64,000 bases of DNA from Ascaris suum. Taxonomy: Eukaryota; Nematoda; Chromadorea; Rhabditida; Ascarididae. Location: assembly GCA_013433145.1 (NCBI GenBank), contig CM024172.1, positions 742,501 through 806,500 on the forward strand, read 5' to 3'. Shown here one piece after another: positions 1 through 64,000 of the stretch (its first letter is position 1; every line of letters begins with the position of its first letter). The notes beneath the pieces are model-generated. The model was not told the DNA's origin and did not search any database. It saw only the letters and a list, made by a program, of their open reading frames with translations. The position numbers and the translations under genes were made by a program.

Positions 1-3000
1 TATAGGTGCACAAAGTTGGCCAAGTTGTCCAAGCTGACCAAATTGCAGCGTTCAACTGGCCAATCATCTGACTCCATGCTAGGTTTTTCAGCGTTGTGGA
101 TGCAGTATTAGATGGCCAAAAGTGAAAATGACAGCAACATCAGAAACTATTACAGCTGTTATTTTTGTCAAGTGCAATCTTTTATCAAAAATGAGAACTA
201 CAGGTGAACAATACTACTGATATGAGTTTATATCTCATTTTATGCTTTAAGTTTAGAAGCGAATCGGATGAATTCTAACTGATGAAATGAAAAATTTTTA
301 AGTTGATGGGCATATGAATACGAATTTTTATCTCTGTTCAATTTTCCACGATTTGCTCAACTTTTTGAAAAACCTTTCCTTGAGTTTTTAAAGACTTCTT
401 TTATGGAAAACCGTAACGAAAGTCATCGGTGACCATACGTCCACAGATTTCAGCTTAAGACCCGAAATACCATCCAAATGTGACTTCTGGAGAAGATATC
501 TAGTCCTTAAGGGCTCCAATTCCAAAAAATAGCCTAGTGACCGATGATTACCTTCAAGGTCTAATGATGATTGAACGCTTTCCTAGAAGAGTTGCAACAA
601 AGATCAAAAACACATCGCCGTGAAACTTTATCGTCGCATCTTTCGGGAAAAGAAATAAGAGAAAGTATTTCTCCAAAAAATTAAGACTTGTCGATCCCAT
701 ACAATCTTTGTTTCAACTATTAGGATAGTGCTCGTATCGTCGCTAAATTGAAATTTTTTGGAATGATTATGGCAAAGATAGTTCCAAAAATTCCAACACT
801 TTCAAAGGATTGTCATATTCAAGCCTGTCAGCTTTTTCCCGAGTTGAAACGTCCCAGAAACCTTAAAACTTGGCTCTCCTAACTTATTTTCGACTGCGTT
901 CGTTTTATCACATCCGTATCATCATAAAAAACAAGACAACATTAGTACAACACTCTAAGCGACTTTTATCAAATACGACACATTACCAAAATACCTATGT
1001 ACCCGATGGAAATACTTACTATGTTGGAAAACGTCACAAGTATCACATGGCATCCTGTATCACAGTCGTTCTTCTGATCTGTTGTTACGTCCATACACAT
1101 TTTTTTTTGTGCAAGTAAATGACGTTCCCTATTTGCAGCAGAGAAGAGACGTGAGCTGTTCGAGAGAGAATAACCGTGGCAACAGTTTATCTTAGTGATG
1201 TGCAATTTGCATATGAATTTCGGCTGCTGAAACGATGCATTTCCTCCCTATAACCGAAATGGACGCGGTAATTTGCAAAGAACGGCAATTTGACGTTGTT
1301 TGACACGTTACTTATTTAAGACGTCACGTGACACGTGACTTAAGTGAGATATATCACTAACTTGAGGCTGCAAGTGGTGCGTTGCTTACTTGACGCATTA
1401 CGTCGCAATAATGCTCTTTTGATAAGCGTTATTTAACGTTATTTCTCGACATAGCACCTCGTTCTATACTAACCACCAAAGATCACCAATAAACTGGTTA
1501 TATAAAGATACAGGGATAAAATAAAAGCCACCTCTGTCGATTCATTTGTGGCATAAATTTCCCTACAGACCTTCAAGTGGAATGCAAACAACACAAAAAA
1601 CGGTCACTAATACTAATTGGCATCGATTTACTGAACCGTTCAGCAGGTTCTTAAGCCAAAAGAAACAACAGGAACAAGAATATCGATCAGAACCCGCCGA
1701 ACAGTTCATAATTTACTGATCAGTTCATAATCGAGTAAAGCAAAGATTCAGATGGCCGTGAACCCACTATTTGAGAAGTTTAAAATGAAATAAACCACTT
1801 TGAGAATGAAATTCACGATGACTTGCTCAACGAGCCCGATGCTAATGTCCATCACCTAGATCGCGTTACTAATGAGAAGACATTCATTCACAATCTCAGC
1901 TCACAGATGTGGGGCAAAGTTCATTCGTTTGACTGAGCGAATGCCGATTTCCTAGGACCGAGCAACCCAACATTTTGTAATTTTCGAACCACGCTCGTGG
2001 AATTTCAATTTGCTCGATCTTGACCTGTGAAGCACGGCCTTGCATAGTACAAGGATGAGGCACCGATTGAGGTCATAACATACGGCGCGGCCATTGCACA
2101 AAATTTGTAGTTTTTCCTTTCCATACCAGCAAGGTGACCGACCAGCCGGATACTGGGACGAATACTGAAATTTCATTCGATTTTCAATGACCAGAACTCA
2201 GCTGATGGCGACAGGAAAAAAGTGGTGCGGTACCGCACAGGACAATGTGGAGCTGTGCTGGTATTGACGAATTTTTGAGGTTTTATAAATGATAAGAACA
2301 AAGTGTAAGAACAACAAATTAGTAAACGGATTTTTGTGAAATACTTAAAAAGTTTACAAAGGTAAGACAGATGCATAGATATAGTCTTATAAAACAAATG
2401 GACTGATAAATTTTAGAAGTTGTCGAAGTTTCTCTAGTCGAAAAACAAATGAAGGTGTACCTTACGATATTTGCAGTTGTATTTGTTTAAGCAGAGCGCG
2501 TAAAACTAAATAGAGTTTATCCAGAAAGTTTTTTGAAACAGAATAGTAAGTACGCTACAAGCAGCTAAATAGGCTATACATGAATAGTTAGTTGAATGGA
2601 TAAATGATAACGAAGAGTCCATTACACATATAACACGCGTACATACCAATAAGCAAATGTCGTTCTGAGAGAAACAGAACTAAGAAAATAAAAGCTAAAG
2701 GGAAACATCTCGCGAGTGCAATCATAGAGGCAACAGACCGCTATTCGAGATTAGATGTTAGGAATGCAAGAGCAAGACGCGAATTGATTACCTACGAAAA
2801 TAAAAGGTGACCAAGTTTCGGCCCATATCCGTTTATGTGTGCACTCGAGTTATGAGCGGGCCACCGTCAGAACTATACGCATAACCCTGTTAGTAGGAGA
2901 AGTTGCATAGACAACTTAATTGCGCCTAGAGAAAGAAAGAAGTGGAAAGGAAAAGAAATAGAAATCTATAGGCAAAATGTGTATTAAGAAAAATATATAA

Positions 3001-6000
3001 TAAATACAAAAGTTACAAGCAATAGCACCCATCTCATCGTCACAATCGGCTTTCTTCCTTTTTTACAAAAGAGCTGTTTCAGAAGCACAACTCAAGCACC
3101 TTTTACCACCGAGCTCCGTTCGTGGTTCTACAACTACAACTATAGTCCGATAGCAAGAAGTTACGCGAGAAGAACAATGATAAGGCATTAAACGCTAATG
3201 CGCGGTAAGTGCGTATGACACTAACTACTAATAAAACCTCTACTACAAACACACCGTTACGTATGTCGATGTACTTAGTTGTTAAGATACAATTACTCTA
3301 CAAGTTAGAGTGTTATATGAAATTGAATTTTAATACCTCCAGAGATAAATATTAGTATGTGTAACAATAATTGCCACCAAAGGCTGATATAAAATCTAGT
3401 GCTCAATACTGGACACCAAAGGCGGTGTATTAAAGTAACTTTAACAAAGGGATTGAAAACGAAACAAGATTAAGCAAAAATAAATACGTTGGCGATGGTC
3501 ATAAAAACTGTCGGTAAACTGAAACGAAGGAAGTTGAAAGGTTTTGAGTAAACATGTTAATAATAATATGTGGAAAACTGTGTGGAAGGTTATATTAAAA
3601 TCTAAAAGTGAAGAGCTATAAAAACGGGGGAGCGGCAATAACAGAGGAAAATCAAAGTCTAAGAGTAATGTAATAGAAAAATTGAATATAAGAACTAGAG
3701 TGTGTTTAAAATATATCTAGAAAGTAAGGTATATCCAAAAGCAAAAAGCTAAAAATTCGTATAGTTTAAGATAAAAAGCAAAAGACGAGCTATCGTCATC
3801 AGTGTAACGGTGATGACTAGTGATCAATAAGGGTTTCAATGCTGACGGCATCGACTGCGCAATAGTGTCACCGGTAGAGCAATAACTATATGATCTACGT
3901 TTGATGTTAAACCAATCGATACGAAGCGAATAACATTAGTTCACTAGAAGATTTTAACGAAGAGATACTACTATAAGAATACCGCAATAAATTAATCAAA
4001 CTAATGCTTAGATGCCCTATGGCAATATAGAAAATAAAATGACGTAAATAAATGCAATAGCTCCTGCTAGGCGTCAAACATCGGCATGACGAAGTGTCTT
4101 CGAAGGCCTCTGCGGGAGACGCAATTTTCAACGGTTGCCCAGGTTTGCGTCTTCCGGTTGTTTGATTGCTGCGCATCATAGTCAAGCTGAGATAAAAAAC
4201 TTTGCGGCCGTTTGTTACATAGATGGCTGTAGGTTCGCAAAGCCATACGGGATCAGGGATTTGTGGAGGGATTTGTATGTATCGACGGTTCTCCATTTAT
4301 CCACGATAGGATGTCTCATTTGAAAGAGAGGAGGGGAGAAAAGGGCGCTAGTGAAAGGGTATGATATAGTGAGAAGCAATATTTTTGACCAGTGTCCGTT
4401 CATGACCAACAAACTGGGAGAGACGAGGAGGTGCACTGGGACCAGCAGACTACTTGTACCTGGCTGTCATAGAGTATGTTTGATTGCACTCGGTATGAAG
4501 TTGTGGATAGCAGGCAGCAGTAGTGCCGGATGAGTTTTTCCGGAGGAGGACTACGTCCTACCTTAGATTTCCCGAGAATAAGCACTATAATTACGGAAAA
4601 AGAAAAATGAGTCGTATTTGTGAACATAAGGTCTACAGCTCGACCTCTTAATTATGCCATTAGTGACCAGTGCTTTCTAAACAACGTGTACTTTAAGGGA
4701 ACACAGCTGTGATGGAAAACAGACCGCCAAGAATTTGGGGATTGAAAAAATAATGCTTCAAAGAATGAAATGGACAACGCTTCCTAGATTCGGAGGTAGC
4801 AGAGCTGCTGTCGTTCGTCTTGGTGAAAGCTGATTGTTATCTGCCACCTGGAGCGGACTTTATGAGGTATATTGCACAGTCAAACGAACTAACGCAACTT
4901 GAGTGCAGAAAAAGAGGCAAAAGCTTTCCGGACACTGAGGTGCCAACGCTGCTGCTTCCGAAGACCCGCGTTTCGAACACGACCTCTTCTGGCCACAGAG
5001 CCTGTCTAAAGTGGATGTATTCCAGCCGAATGGCTCGACATGCTTTCAAGAAATGACATGCCGCAAGCAGGCTCACAGTTACGCTTTGCTCACGAGTAGG
5101 AAATCAAATATCAGAGGGCCGGGACACGACAATCACTCATCTGATCACAGCATCCATGGTGGCATTTCATTTCAACAAAGAAATATTCCACCTATTCACC
5201 GTGGCAGTAAAAAGTGGGGTTTAAGGTGAAAGAGGGAATGAGTCACCAGACTCCGAAATGGCGTTTAGAAGAAAAGAAATCGACTATTCTGCTTGAATAA
5301 AAAATTGCGCAACATTCAATTACTCTCTGCTCCGAATTCATTTTTACAGCTCTATTCCACTCGATAACCGTCTTGTTGTATTATGCCGGGGTAGTGTCAA
5401 CCATTGGGAAACTGACTTTATTGAACTAAGGCTATCGATTCCGTAAATTTTGCAAGCTCGATTATGGTTGACTTGTTAAGTTCACCCTCATCCCCCTTTG
5501 CTGTGCTACGATATGGTCAAATCTTTCCCGATTATAAGTAAGATTCCTTTCACTGCATTCATCGTTTTGAGCAGAAATTTACTCGTTTTTGAAGTGAAAT
5601 CGGTATTTCCGCTCTATCCTTTCCGATGAGATGTCTAATTGCTTGGATATGGTGACAGTGATAGAACGTGAACTTTAGCGAGTGTGAAAATGTTGGGCAC
5701 TACAATGGTCATGTTTCCTCTTTTATTCCTACGCAGTTTTTTCTCCTTGTCGTTGCGATTTTCATCTGGAATGGATCTCCTTTATTTACATGTTTATTAC
5801 ATATTCGTTTGCATGGTTTAAGAGCTGTTTATTCGTACCTGCATTCCTGTGACGTGGCCATATTGTTTGGTCGATATCTCGGTTTATTTCTGTGCTTGTG
5901 TTCGACTTGTTTGCCAAAAACTACATGACACCTTTCGTTTCGGTCAAATTACTGAGCTAACTACAACATCTTAGCTTCTTCATTCCACATTTTCATTGAC

Positions 6001-7657
6001 TTGAGCTTCTAAGGTTCCCTTATTAGTCTGCTTTTCCGAACGATATCCTGATCTCCCACTTGGATACGGGTGCTGCAGTTTTGTTGTTTTTTGCCTTGTT
6101 GCATCGACGTCACTCATTCTGAACTAATCATCCATTCTTCGTTTTCATTGGAATGAGCTGCATGAAGTGGCGATTGCAGTGGTAAAATTTTTAAACAGAA
6201 ATTCGGTTTGAAAGCAAGTCGTCGGTCGGTTTTTTCCCATCAGAAACTATCGGTAGCTGTTGTTTTTGCGGCTGCAAATGAAATGCGATTTTTAGCGAAT
6301 GCCTTTGGTCGACGACTAACATTTTTTAAAACCTATTCACTTTCAACCGAATCTTCGTCGCTGACCAACGGAGTTTTAATCGGCAAGCATTATCAGCTTC
6401 CAATGCCGTCATATAGTCTTGTAGGCATCAATTTTATCCTCAGCTATTGTAAAAATACTGCATATATGAACAGCATCGAAAGTCTGTGTGTATCGCAGAT
6501 ATTTGCAACCTAAGCGATTCTATAGATATCTGAATGGATGCTAAACCATCATTTAACCAGTTGGCTGTCAAGAACGGCAGTGAAATCTTTATTGTGCATC
6601 ATATGGTACCATATCCATCCAACTAATGCTAACAATGCAAACTGATCAAAAAAGATCGACGGCTTCTAAATAAATAGAAGAAAAATCGAATAAACAACTA
6701 ATTAGCATATACCGAAGAAGTCGAACCGATCGTCCGGTCCACTTCTGCCATAGCTTAAATTATTTTTATGAGATGTTTCTCGATGATATTTCACCTATAT
6801 TGCATTTCTCACTTTGATCCTCCCGAAGGCAATCGAATATGACTGAGGACCGAATTATATCAAAATCACTTAAAATCGCAAATCCGATCAAATCCAATCT
6901 TGGCTTGGCCATTTCAAAAAATTAAATTAAACATGCTTTAGCCGAACAAAGAAATATGAAAAGAAATAACTAAGAATCACTAAAAATAGTTAAATTATGC
7001 AATGATAATAAAACGAAATATTACAATTGTTGTTTCATTAATAGTTGCAAGCTAAAATGCGGAAAATTATCGATCGGAAATTAACAAAAGAGCTGAAAAA
7101 TGAAATAATTAGGCGTACATCCTTGAAGTAATCACGCGTATCTGTAACGCTTCATTGCGCAAATATGCATCCCAAAGTGGAGGCATATACTCATGCATAC
7201 CTGCACGCTTCACTCCGCAAATATGCATTCCGAAGAGAAGATACACTTCTCAAAGCGATATAAATCCAAACGTATGCGATAATCAACGAATTGCCTCAGC
7301 TATCAGCAATGAATTCCTTCAGTTCGAAGTTTATTAACGTATAAAATCATCCTATTTTCAATTTCCATCTATTAGAGTTAATCAAATAAACATCCCAACA
7401 ACGGCAAAATTATGGTTTATAGTTGCAAACGTCAGAAAAAAATCAACACAGAATTCGTTATTGCTATATGAAATAATTGCAAAAAAATCCCCTACAATTG
7501 GGTGGATTTCGTCAATAAAACGAATTAATTGATCGATGAAGACTGGGTGTCTATGATGATATTGAAATCTATGAAATAGTGCAGAATTTGTGCTGAAAAT
7601 ACTCTCTTCCTTCTTATTACATCTCATCAAATACATAAACAGATATAAGGGGCATAC
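1..7657. other. No supported gene; intergenic or very long intron
   Basis: E57 ends on an open donor, so this could be intron plus unfound 3' exons, or the array may have lost its end. I see only scattered short open frames and the direct repeat at 7147-7235. A weak opposite-strand CCP-like stretch lies at 4800-5100. Confidence 0.5.
7147..7235. repeat. Short direct repeat, two copies of about 31 bp
   Basis: 7147-7177 and 7205-7235 share ACGCTTCA followed by GCAAATATGCAT and AAG with a few mismatches, 58 bp apart. A shorter relative occurs near 16521. The nature is unknown. Confidence 0.6.
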
Positions 7658-59083
<51,426 letters not shown>

Positions 59084-62000
59084 CTGAAAAATAGCATCTT
59101 TTAGCAACTTTCTAATCTTCGTTTATGGATTTTCTTTTCAGAGCCTTTCTATTCTGAATTACTAAATGTTAGACATGTTCACTCGCCATCGAAGTAGAAG
59201 TTAGTGAGCAGCTATGACCAACAAACTAAAGCAGTATTGTGTCGCAACTATCAAAGATTTATTTGAAATAGTCTATAACTTTCAAGACATTCAACTTCGG
59301 AATTCATTGAAGAATTTGATTTAAAAGTACATAGTTTCGTAGATTGGATCACAGCGTTTGAATGTTTTTATAAAGAAACAGAGAATCTAATCACAAAGAT
59401 TAAAGATAGCATATGAGTCCACTCACATAGGACGACAAATAGCACCCAAGAGAGCAGGCATGATAGAACCCGTCGCATCGCCACACTGAATCTTCTATGC
59501 TAATGGCGCATGCGGCAATATTGCTATAAAATTTAAGCAGCCATCTAAATGGCGTTTCATATCGGCTATAAAAATGAGCTTTTTCCATTTTTTTTTTTAT
59601 TGCTAAAATTCATTGCAATCAAATATTCTCGAAATGTTCGCAATTGGGCAATGAAGTGCTCGCTTCAACCGACGTTCTTTTTAAACATCTAAATGCCAAC
59701 ACAACAAATGAACCCATTCGATCGAGCTGATATTGCAATATGGAAGAAATTCGGCAAGGCAATTCTGAAATACCGAAGAGCAAAAAGATGAATAATGATT
59801 CCCCTGTGGTCTAAGTCTTGATCATTTGAACCGTTCATGTAGATCAATAAATTTATCATTTATAATTGCTGCGACTTCTATTTATGAAACCGGAATCATA
59901 CAGTAAGTACAGCAATTATGTGACTTCGAAATGTGTTAACTCTGCTGAAAAAAAACCAGTCAATGAGGCTTGGCGAGTTGTGCATTCATATAACCTTAAA
60001 TACCTGCGATGTGCTCCCTGACCCTCAGCACTTCTCATCTGATTTGCTCTTGTGGCTTTGTTGGAAGTTTGCAGAAAATACAGGTGTTATAAATATCCAT
60101 CGTATGGAAAGCCACTCTTGCAAAGCATGCAAAAAGATATTCCACTACTCCTCTTTTGACTTCAAATGAGAATTTGCAATCAGCCAGCTGTCAGCAGCAG
60201 AATTGTTGGGTGGATCCTTTAACAGCTGCCCAGCATTTCACTTACTGGACGTGTGGAAGGCACAACTCGCCAAGCCTCTTAACAGAGTGCAACATAAAAA
60301 AATTCGTTACTGAACTATCGGACGGCTTAGTAATGAATTTTAGGCATATGTTTTTTTACTCCTCTGAAAGCAACCCTTCAACTACTCGGAACTGCGCTTG
60401 TCCTCAGCATTCGCCTAATCCGCCGAACAGTGCTCATGACGGCATTCGGGAATGTCCAAGTTCGTTGGACAACGAAAACGAACCTCCTACAGATGAGCTC
60501 AAATAATATGCCGCAACTCGCCGCGAGGTCATTCTTGTGGATGTAATTTTACTTAGGTCATTCTTGAGGAGTGACCATGAGTGCCAGGTTTTTCTTAAAT
60601 GGAACGAGAGAGCCATCGCCAGGTGTAATTTTACTTAGGACATCCTTGCCTAACGCAGGAGACAAAAGGCGCTTTGTATCCAACAGCAACATATTCCAAT
60701 ACAGAATTAGACAGAACAGCACAATACAAATGAGCCTGTTTCTTAAACACCAAAAAGAAATTGAAACTCAATAGTGACTAGAAAAGAGTAAAAGATTGCC
60801 TGCATTGACATTCGGGATTATCTTTACACTGTGATTAGCAAGCGATTGCGCCTACAAAACTTACTAGACCTTATGTTTGCAGAAACGAGGCAAACCTCAG
60901 ACAACACGGACATCAATATTTATTGACATGCTTTACTTTGCTAATAATGCGGATAATCGAATAAAAATTAACAAATTTTCATAGCGCACCATAGTTCATT
61001 GATTCTGCATATTTACGGTTGGAGGATGGAACGCTCCCTCGCATGTGAACCTCCGAAAGATTGTTTCAAGGTTGGAAAATGATGAAAAATAAGAGCGAAT
61101 ACCCGCAGCGCTAATTATGCAAATGCAAAATTCCTTGCTCTATTGAACTCGAGTAACAAGTGAAGTGAAACAAAAAGAAGGCGATTCGTAAAATTTAAAG
61201 AATGATAACGGCCAATACAGGTATGCTAAATAGCAACGAAGAATGGGCCACCACTTTATGCGACATCTGCACACTTCTGAAGCATTATGAATAAACTGCG
61301 GCTAAGGTTTTAAAAAAAAACGTTTGAAACGCGGCTACGGACCAACAAGTCATTGATCACGACCTAAATTCAAACGAACTTCGGGTCGTGGTTGTGCTTC
61401 ACAAATTTCTTCTGATCGCGGCCGAATTCAAGACCCAGGCCACATCCACATATCATTCAATCTCAACGTCAAGGTATTTTAAGAAAGCCTGTTACCTTGC
61501 GAAATAATAAGGGTAAATTTAGACCATCAGATGAGCGCCACCATGGATTTATTGTCCAGCAACTGTGAGAAACTGAAATGAGTTTTAAGCACATAGATGC
61601 TACGTGCGTGTGAAGATCACCCTCAAAGATAAACACAAGGTGTACATCCTGAAAGAACTCCGAGGTAGATTATGCAATAACGGTACAACTAGGAAAGCTA
61701 ATGCTCAACCAACATGAAATGAAAACACGTACAACAAATGCTATCCGCTGACCATAAAATAAACGCTATCATGAGAGATACGATGCTCAAGGAGTGTCAT
61801 TAATGAAAGGGGAATGAGCGTACGTACGACCCTCCTCGTATGACGAGCCATGAGATGAGCAAGTTGTTAATGAGGAAAAAAGACGTCGGTAACAAATTAT
61901 GCCGTCACATCATTTTACATTAATAATAACAATCCTTCATACTCTATAGATCACAACTGAAAGCAGCCAGTTTCGATCGTCATAGACCTGTTCGACCTCC

Positions 62001-62768
62001 GTAGGTAAGAGGTAAGAATTAAGGCTACAAGATGCAAACAACGATCTGATAAAATTCAAAAAATGCAAATTAATTCTAGAATCTGCAATTTACAGAGAAC
62101 TGTCAAAGAAATTCAAATCTTTTGATTAAATTTAAAAAGCATGAGCATTCCCAGACAGTATTCGACCATCCTAACCATGATCGAAAGGATTCAACGTTCG
62201 GCGTTCGACTGTTTCTTAACTCCGGACCATTAACTGAATGGTCGAACGTTCAGTGATGACCAAAATCAACCACAGTCGTAACAACATCCGCTAAACTAAC
62301 GCCTTAAGAAAGACGCTGGTCAGCCTACAAACGTAAGAAATAACGGTCAAAATTTGAATAAACTAGGGACCTGTAAGAATAGGTAGTAGTAATCCCACCT
62401 GTGATGAAAGCGGCAGAAATTTAGCTCAAACATTTGTACACAGGTAAGTGAATACAAAAGAGCGCAAATGCATACTCCTGCACCTGCCATAAAAATATCA
62501 ATTCTTCAGAGGATTTGAACCCTTCAAGAGGACGATGGGCGGTGCAGCCATATTTACGGAGTGTTACTCTCCGCTTTTATCAAAGAAGCGATCTCAACAT
62601 GTTCGCTCACAAAAAATGCATACGAACATGCAATAGGCTTCAACCATTCAATCATGTCTCGCCATCGCGAAACAGTTCAGTGAAAAGGTAGAAAGAAGTA
62701 TAAAGACAGATCGGAAAAAAACAGATCAGAGACAGAAGAAGAGACGAATTAGGACGTCTCACAACACT
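59084..62768. other. No supported gene; interval between the two minus-strand genes
   Basis: This should hold the upstream exons and promoter of the CCP gene, unless those lie beyond the window. I found no signal-peptide exon. Two overlapping plus-strand open frames (59933-60506) and the 25-bp repeat are the only structure seen. Confidence 0.5.
60542..60648. repeat. Short direct repeat, two 25-bp copies
   Basis: TGTAATTTTACTTAGG with a following CAT(T/C)CTTG occurs at 60542-60566 and 60624-60648, 82 bp apart with two mismatches. A partial third copy (GGTCATTCTTG) lies just upstream. Confidence 0.6.
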
Positions 62769-62956
62769 TTACTGTTTCATCGAATTCAATAGCAAGCGAT
62801 TCAGCATGTTCATCTGGCAACACAACAAAGCATTTGCAGACGCAAGTTTCCCGTGCATTTTCAAGAGATCCTCTGTCGATGGCGTCTCACTGTCTTCCCC
62901 AACCAAAGCAGGCATATGCTCAATAACCTCGAACGCATCGTGCAGTATATTGTGCT
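62769..62956 (-). CDS. Unrecognised gene, terminal exon with stop
   Basis: 188 nt, acceptor AAATTTCAG, stop TAA. It codes 61 residues with likely helices (DLLKMHGK, MLNRLLLNS). The frame continues upstream of the acceptor, interrupted only by one TAA, up to another good acceptor (TTTAG) at 63021. Confidence 0.6.
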
Positions 62957-64000
62957 CTGAAATTTGTTATTTCTTGAATAGGTCAGCTAACGTAAAGTCT
63001 TTTATTAGGAAAACGTCCTCCTAAACAAATGAAAAATCAAAACCTTCCAAAAGATGAATCTAGTCATGAGGTTTTGCAAAGGTAAAGGTACAGGTAAACC
63101 ATAAAATTACTCACTTCTTATATATCAAATTTTAAAAATATCACCATACCGCTATCATTGCCATCCCCTTCGCTTATATCAACGGTCTTCTCTGCGAAAA
63201 TGACCGGCTGAGCCAATTTTAGTATCTCTCTTGCAGAAGGTTTTCTAGTCGTTCCCCCTTCCCGTTTTCATACCCTAACTTAACGACTCGACAAGAACTT
63301 TTGTAAGTACCCGCATTGCCTATTGCAAGAAAACATACAAGGCCCCCCCCCCCCACACCTCCTATCTTTCGCTGAACGAGTCGAAATACTTACGAAGGGA
63401 TAAGGGCAGATCCTCGCCCGTCTCTGCTATGACTCTGATGCCGAAGTTCCCATCTGCAGCGACCTTCTTTGCATAAGTTTTGACAACAGCCTGATCGTTG
63501 CTTGGTACACTTTCGATATAGCGCGTTTGGGCAACGTCCTTCAAAGCCACGTTACTCTCCGGTTCGATATCCTTGATTAGTGCGCCCGATGCAGACGGAG
63601 AAAACGAATCGCCCTCTTCGAGGACTGCTGATTCTCCATGACTGGAACTCCTCAAACTCTGTCGTGCGACGACTTCCTTATTCATATTCCCTAAGCCAGA
63701 AGTACATCCATCGGAATGCTCTAGCTTTTGGTGCGCTATATCAGTGCACTGCGAAAATCTCATTTCTTTCGCCTTATCCGTTACAGCGCATTGTCCAGAG
63801 GCAGATTCACCACTCACACATGAATCCACAGAAACACAAATCTCTTCATCGCCGCCAGCACATGGAAGATTCACATCAAATCGTGCAGGTTTTCTTGAGC
63901 TCTCTTCTATCTGTGGTGGTTGTGTTGCCAAGTTTGTTGTTGATTCATTAGCGCCGTGCAATATCTGTTCCTTCCTTGCTGCAGTACCTTCGACCCCGCA
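62769..64000 (-). CDS. 3' end of an unrecognised gene, running off the window
   Basis: I model three exons: 63394-64000, 63150-63227 and 62769-62956. All join in phase 1 and end in TAA at 62769-62771, giving 290 residues in the window. The first exon is open to the window edge and codes a polar Ser/Glu-rich stretch. The last exon looks like a folded or helical C-terminus (VIEHMPALVGEDSE, EDLLKMHGK, MLNRLLLNS). I recognise no domain. It is upstream of, and co-oriented with, the CCP gene, but shares none of its motifs. The joining is inference from splice sites and phase; the in-frame TAA at 62967-62969 makes the last junction uncertain. Confidence 0.55.
63150..63227 (-). CDS. Unrecognised gene, middle exon
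   Basis: Phase 1 to 1, 78 nt, donor GATAGCG|GTATGG. It codes ILKLAQPVIFAEKTV followed by an acidic stretch. The acceptor CTTCTGCAAGAG is chosen to match phase 1; an AG two bases earlier gives a stop. A second in-phase-0 donor (GTGATA, six bases later, at 63144/63143) may be used instead. Confidence 0.45.
63343..63354. repeat. C12 homopolymer
   Basis: Run of 12 C in the first visible intron of the right-edge gene, 40 bp past its donor. Confidence 0.95.
63394..64000 (-). CDS. Unrecognised gene, 5'-most visible exon
   Basis: Open for 607 nt from the window edge to a consensus donor C|GTAAGT. It codes a hydrophilic, Ser/Glu-rich chain ending AETGEDLPLSL. Such composition suggests a disordered region; the function is unknown. 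Confidence 0.65.

Noticed and set aside
1780..1936. Plus-strand stretch FENEIHDDLLNEPDANVHHL, possible relic of a BEL/Pao-type element
   Set aside because: Too short, with no conserved RT or integrase motif around it.
59427..59494. Minus-strand candidate exon reading SVWRCDGFYHACSLGC before a GTGAGT donor
   Set aside because: C4-SLG-C1 fits, but C3-C4 spacing is far too short and its phase-0 end does not join E1. It may be a degenerate half, but it is not supportable.
59933..60506. Two overlapping plus-strand open frames with several cysteines (HSCKACKKIF; NCWVDPLTAAQHF)
   Set aside because: They are in different frames, with no splice or domain support and no recognised family.
62806..63024. 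Plus-strand open frame of 72 codons
   Set aside because: It is antisense to the terminal exon of the right-edge gene, which has better splice support and a more protein-like composition.
63580..63951. Plus-strand open frame of 123 codons
   Set aside because: It mirrors the minus-strand exon 63394-64000, which is open to the window edge and ends at a GTAAGT donor.

Overview
The window looks like nematode nuclear DNA. It is AT-rich, the introns are long (mostly 0.3-2.6 kb), the 3' splice sites are short pyrimidine tracts ending TTTCAG or TTTAAG, and four long (TA)n blocks lie in introns. The long-intron style recalls ascaridoid genomes, but the species is inference. I recognise no bacterial gene, tRNA, rRNA or CRISPR array.

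The dominant object is one very large gene on the minus strand, 59083 down to 7658. I can assemble 57 consecutive exons (8,307 nt, 2,769 codons). Every splice junction is phase-consistent, and the model is open at both window-internal ends. The product is a tandem array of cysteine modules that follow the sushi/CCP ladder: C1 ... C2-x-x-G, then Y/F ... L-x-C3-x-x-G-x-W ... C4-x-x-x-C1 of the next module. I count 32 C-terminal halves (C3-C4) and 31 N-terminal halves (C1-C2). Many N-halves carry two extra cysteines (Ca, Cb) between C1 and C2, giving a six-cysteine CCP-like domain.

The array has two parts. The 5' part (59.1-25.8 kb) is a three-module super-repeat, six-Cys / four-Cys-a / four-Cys-b, repeated seven times and followed by one more six-Cys half. 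Its exons are split or fused in different ways from copy to copy. The 3' part (25.7-7.7 kb) is a simple alternation of a C-half exon (almost always 129 nt) and a six-Cys N-half exon (about 130-190 nt), all symmetric phase 1-1. One N-half is missing, between 16.06 and 17.69 kb, and one is shortened with an out-of-frame relic (8.73-8.81 kb). The product is presumably extracellular, because CCP domains normally are, but neither a signal peptide nor the C-terminus is inside the part I can assemble.

At the right edge (62769-64000, minus) are the last three exons of a second, unrelated and unrecognised gene, running off the window, with an in-frame TAA just upstream of its last exon. The left 7.6 kb and 59.1-62.7 kb contain no gene I can support. 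Other features are a 30-bp minisatellite (57.4 kb), C/G homopolymers, four (TA)n arrays and a decayed coding-like island (17.0-17.4 kb) in the intron where an N-half is missing.
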